Source: Planktomarina temperata RCA23 (GTDB lineage: Bacteria > Pseudomonadota > Alphaproteobacteria > Rhodobacterales > Rhodobacteraceae). Taken from it: DNA of 64,000 bases. Location of the stretch: assembly GCF_000738435.1 (NCBI RefSeq), contig NZ_CP003984.1:248001-312000 (forward strand). The letters run 5' to 3'. The position numbers were made by a program, and so were the translations under genes. Positions within the stretch are counted from its first letter, which is position 1. Every line of letters starts with the position of its first letter. The notes under the pieces were generated by a model. The model was not told where the DNA came from and ran no database searches. It was given only the letters and a program-made list of their open reading frames with translations. Positions 62,690-64,000 of this stretch are shown here, in pieces.

Positions 62690-62910
62690 ATGCCATCCAT
62701 TCTCATCACAGTTGCAGGCAGCGGCGTCGGCCGCGCAAGTGCCAAGGTGTTCTTGGCAGAGGGCTGGCATGTGGGCCTCGTTGGCCGACGCGAAGGACCG
62801 CTTGCAGCAAACTGCAGAGGAACATAACCAAGCTTTGGTGTTGCCCTGTGATATCACCAATGAAACCGAAGTTGACACCGCCTGCGCCAGAAGCCAACAT
62901 CCAGGTGGAC
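62690..62910 (+). pseudogene. 5' fragment of a short-chain dehydrogenase gene with frameshift
   Basis: AAGGGGAG precedes ATG at 62690. The first frame reads ILITVAGSGVGRASAKVFLA then GWHVGLVGRR, an SDR nucleotide fold in which the first TG is changed to TV. Homology then moves to another frame: DRLQQTAEEHNQALVLPCDI with NETEVDTA, the next SDR strand. After about 62900 similarity ends; the catalytic Tyr-Lys part is missing. The fragment keeps the operator, ribosome site and start, so it was cut recently. Confidence 0.65.
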
Positions 62911-62976
62911 CAAAGGCTAGTCATGCACTAACTTCCAAACTGGACCACCCAAGTGGGGCTGCTCATAAGGATTGAG

Positions 62977-64000
62977 ATGGATTTCGTACGATTGGACCGA
63001 GCCGATACGGTGGTGACGGCGACCCGCAGTTTATCCCCTGACAGTGAAGTTGAGCGGATCGCTATCCGTTCCGCGATCCCCTCCGGCCATAAGGTCGCCA
63101 CCCAAGCAATGGCCGCAGGGGATCCTGTGCGCAAATATGCCCAAATCATCGGCTATGCGTCCTGTGACATTTTGCCAGGTGATCACGTGCATACCCACAA
63201 CGTGGCCTTTCGCAATACTGATACAGACTATGAGTTCTCAACAGATTTACGCGCCGTGGCACCGGCCGCGACGCAGGATTATTTCATGGGCTATCGCCGT
63301 GAAAACGGCACGGTTGGCACACGCAATTACCTTGCCATCGTCACCTCGGTCAATTGCTCTGCCACTGCCGCGCGCATGATCGCGGATCATTTTACGGCGG
63401 ATGTGCTGGCGGAGTATCCAAATGTGGACGGTGTGGCCGCCTTTGTGCATGGCACGGGATGCGGCATGGCCGACTCTGGTGATGGGTTTGAGGCTCTACA
63501 GCGGGTGATGTGGGGCTATGCCAAACATCCCAACCATGCTGGGGTGCTCATGGTGGGCCTCGGCTGTGAGATGAACCAAATTGATTGGTTGCTTGAGGCC
63601 TATGGGCTTAAGCACAGCGAGACCTTTCAAACGATGAATATTCAAAAAGTTGCAGGCCTGCGGCAGACCGTTGAGCTCGGCATTGCCAAAATCAAAGCTA
63701 TGCTGCCAATTGCCAATCAAGCACGCCGCGAGCAGTGCCCGGCCTCTGACTTGATGGTCGCGTTGCAATGCGGCGGCTCTGATGCTTGGTCAGGCGTGAC
63801 CGCCAATCCGGCGCTCGGTTATGCCTGCGATCTGTTGACGGCCCAAGGTGCGACGGGCGTGTTGGCCGAAACCCCTGAAATCTATGGTGCTGAGCATCTG
63901 TTGACCCGCCGTGCAGTGACCCCGGCGGTGGGTGAGCGCTTGCTTGGTCTGATCAAATGGTGGGAGGATTACACGGCGCGCAACAATGGCTCCATGGATA
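62977..64000 (+). CDS. UxaA family sugar-acid dehydratase, N-terminal part (runs off window)
   Basis: From ATG 62977 (AAGGATTGAG before it) the frame is open for 341 codons to the window end. Residues 1-95 form an SAF domain (MDFVRLDRADTVVTATRSL, PGDHVHTHN). Then GYRRENGTVGTRNYLAIVTS with VNCSATAARMIADHF, HGTGCGM and LVALQCGGSD-like VALQCGGSDAWSGVTANPAL follow, as in altronate and galactarate dehydratases (about 500 residues). It eliminates water from an aldonic or aldaric acid using iron. Base and codon use resemble the region left of 42.9 kb, so it probably lies beyond the island and once joined the sugar-acid locus there. Confidence 0.85.
   Translation, partial: MDFVRLDRADTVVTATRSLSPDSEVERIAIRSAIPSGHKVATQAMAAGDPVRKYAQIIGYASCDILPGDHVHTHNVAFRNTDTDYEFSTDLRAVAPAATQDYFMGYRRENGTVGTRNYLAIVTSVNCSATAARMIADHFTADVLAEYPNVDGVAAFVHGTGCGMADSGDGFEALQRVMWGYAKHPNHAGVLMVGLGCEMNQIDWLLEAYGLKHSETFQTMNIQKVAGLRQTVELGIAKIKAMLPIANQARREQCPASDLMVALQCGGSDAWSGVTANPALGYACDLLTAQGATGVLAETPEIYGAEHLLTRRAVTPAVGERLLGLIKWWEDYTARNNGSMD

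Larger units (their letters stand above)
42956..62950. mobile_element. Putative inserted genomic island (edges approximate)
   Basis: The left edge is a breakpoint joining a gntR remnant to an azlC remnant. The right edge lies among decayed genes before a UxaA-family gene at 62977. Composition by eye changes at the left edge (more GC), again near 52.0 kb (more AT, different codon choice), and back after about 62.95 kb. Gene content is accessory: two catabolic modules each with its own regulator. No integrase, transposase gene or flanking direct repeat was found, so the mode of entry is unknown. The stretch 43,688-43,885 holds nothing I recognise. Confidence 0.5.

Noticed and set aside
42956-62976. 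Flanking direct repeats or tRNA attachment site for the island
   Set aside because: The only tRNA gene is at 34145, and the two edges share no repeat longer than a few bases by eye; no integrase gene is present.

Overview
The window reads as chromosome of an alphaproteobacterium of the Rhodobacterales, Roseobacter group. Pointers are a DUF6446-type protein between glyQ and glyS, a degenerate PPDK-like protein directly after glyS, an aa3-type CtaD with its DUF2244 neighbour, a MerR-MerR-acyl-CoA dehydrogenase set, and TRAP rather than ABC transport for a sugar acid. GC looks to be in the mid to upper 50s (judged by eye, not counted).

Positions 1-34,250 are mostly conserved core genes: the start of a fatty-acid gene set with two MerR regulators, a metal exporter, two PaaI-type thioesterases, a MATE pump, pyrD, a periplasmic 5'-nucleotidase with a frameshifted leader, a trypsin-fold protein without its catalytic residues, the glyQ-DUF6446-glyS-PPDK-like run, a cell wall hydrolase, folB-like/folP, ilvC with two AsnC regulators and a class V aminotransferase, a UbiH-like hydroxylase, a pyrimidine nucleotidase, a GntR regulator, a membrane GT2 glycosyltransferase with an N-terminal MshEN-like domain, carA, yqeY, ctaD, lipB, a LytTR regulator and tRNA-Leu(GAG). 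Many genes overlap by 1-8 bases, which points to translational coupling.

Positions 34,250-42,955 turn to sugar-acid metabolism: a sulfatase-like hydrolase, an Old Yellow Enzyme homologue, idonate and gluconate 5-dehydrogenase homologues, an LtnD-like dehydrogenase, a TIM-barrel isomerase and a 2-hydroxyacid dehydrogenase. The run stops at a breakpoint where the 3' end of a gntR gene is joined to a 5'-truncated azlC.

Positions 42,956 to about 62,950 look like an inserted, composite island of about 20 kb. Its left half (43.9-51.9 kb, GC-richer) holds a full-length transketolase, a SAF-domain oxidoreductase, a split transketolase, an LtnD-like dehydrogenase broken by a one-base frameshift, an SDR and a LysR regulator. 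Its right half (52.0-61.9 kb, AT-richer) holds a GntR/FCD regulator, an unusually large TRAP transporter, and genes matching D-apionate catabolism: an ApnO-like oxidoisomerase, an OiaK-like DUF1537 kinase and a RuBisCO-like protein with all metal ligands present, plus a DenD-like dehydrogenase and a HIBADH-family dehydrogenase. A palindrome with core TGGTATACCA occurs at three promoters here, with a fourth degenerate copy before the regulator, and so defines a probable local regulon. The right edge carries two decayed genes (RraA-like and SDR), followed by a UxaA-family dehydratase that runs off the window and may have belonged to the sugar-acid locus that the island interrupted.

Proposed scheme for the right half: the TRAP system imports D-apionate; ApnO oxidises and rearranges it to 3-oxo-isoapionate; OiaK phosphorylates it; the RuBisCO-like protein splits the phosphate ester into central metabolites. 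Family assignments come from reading the proteins; the substrate is inference.
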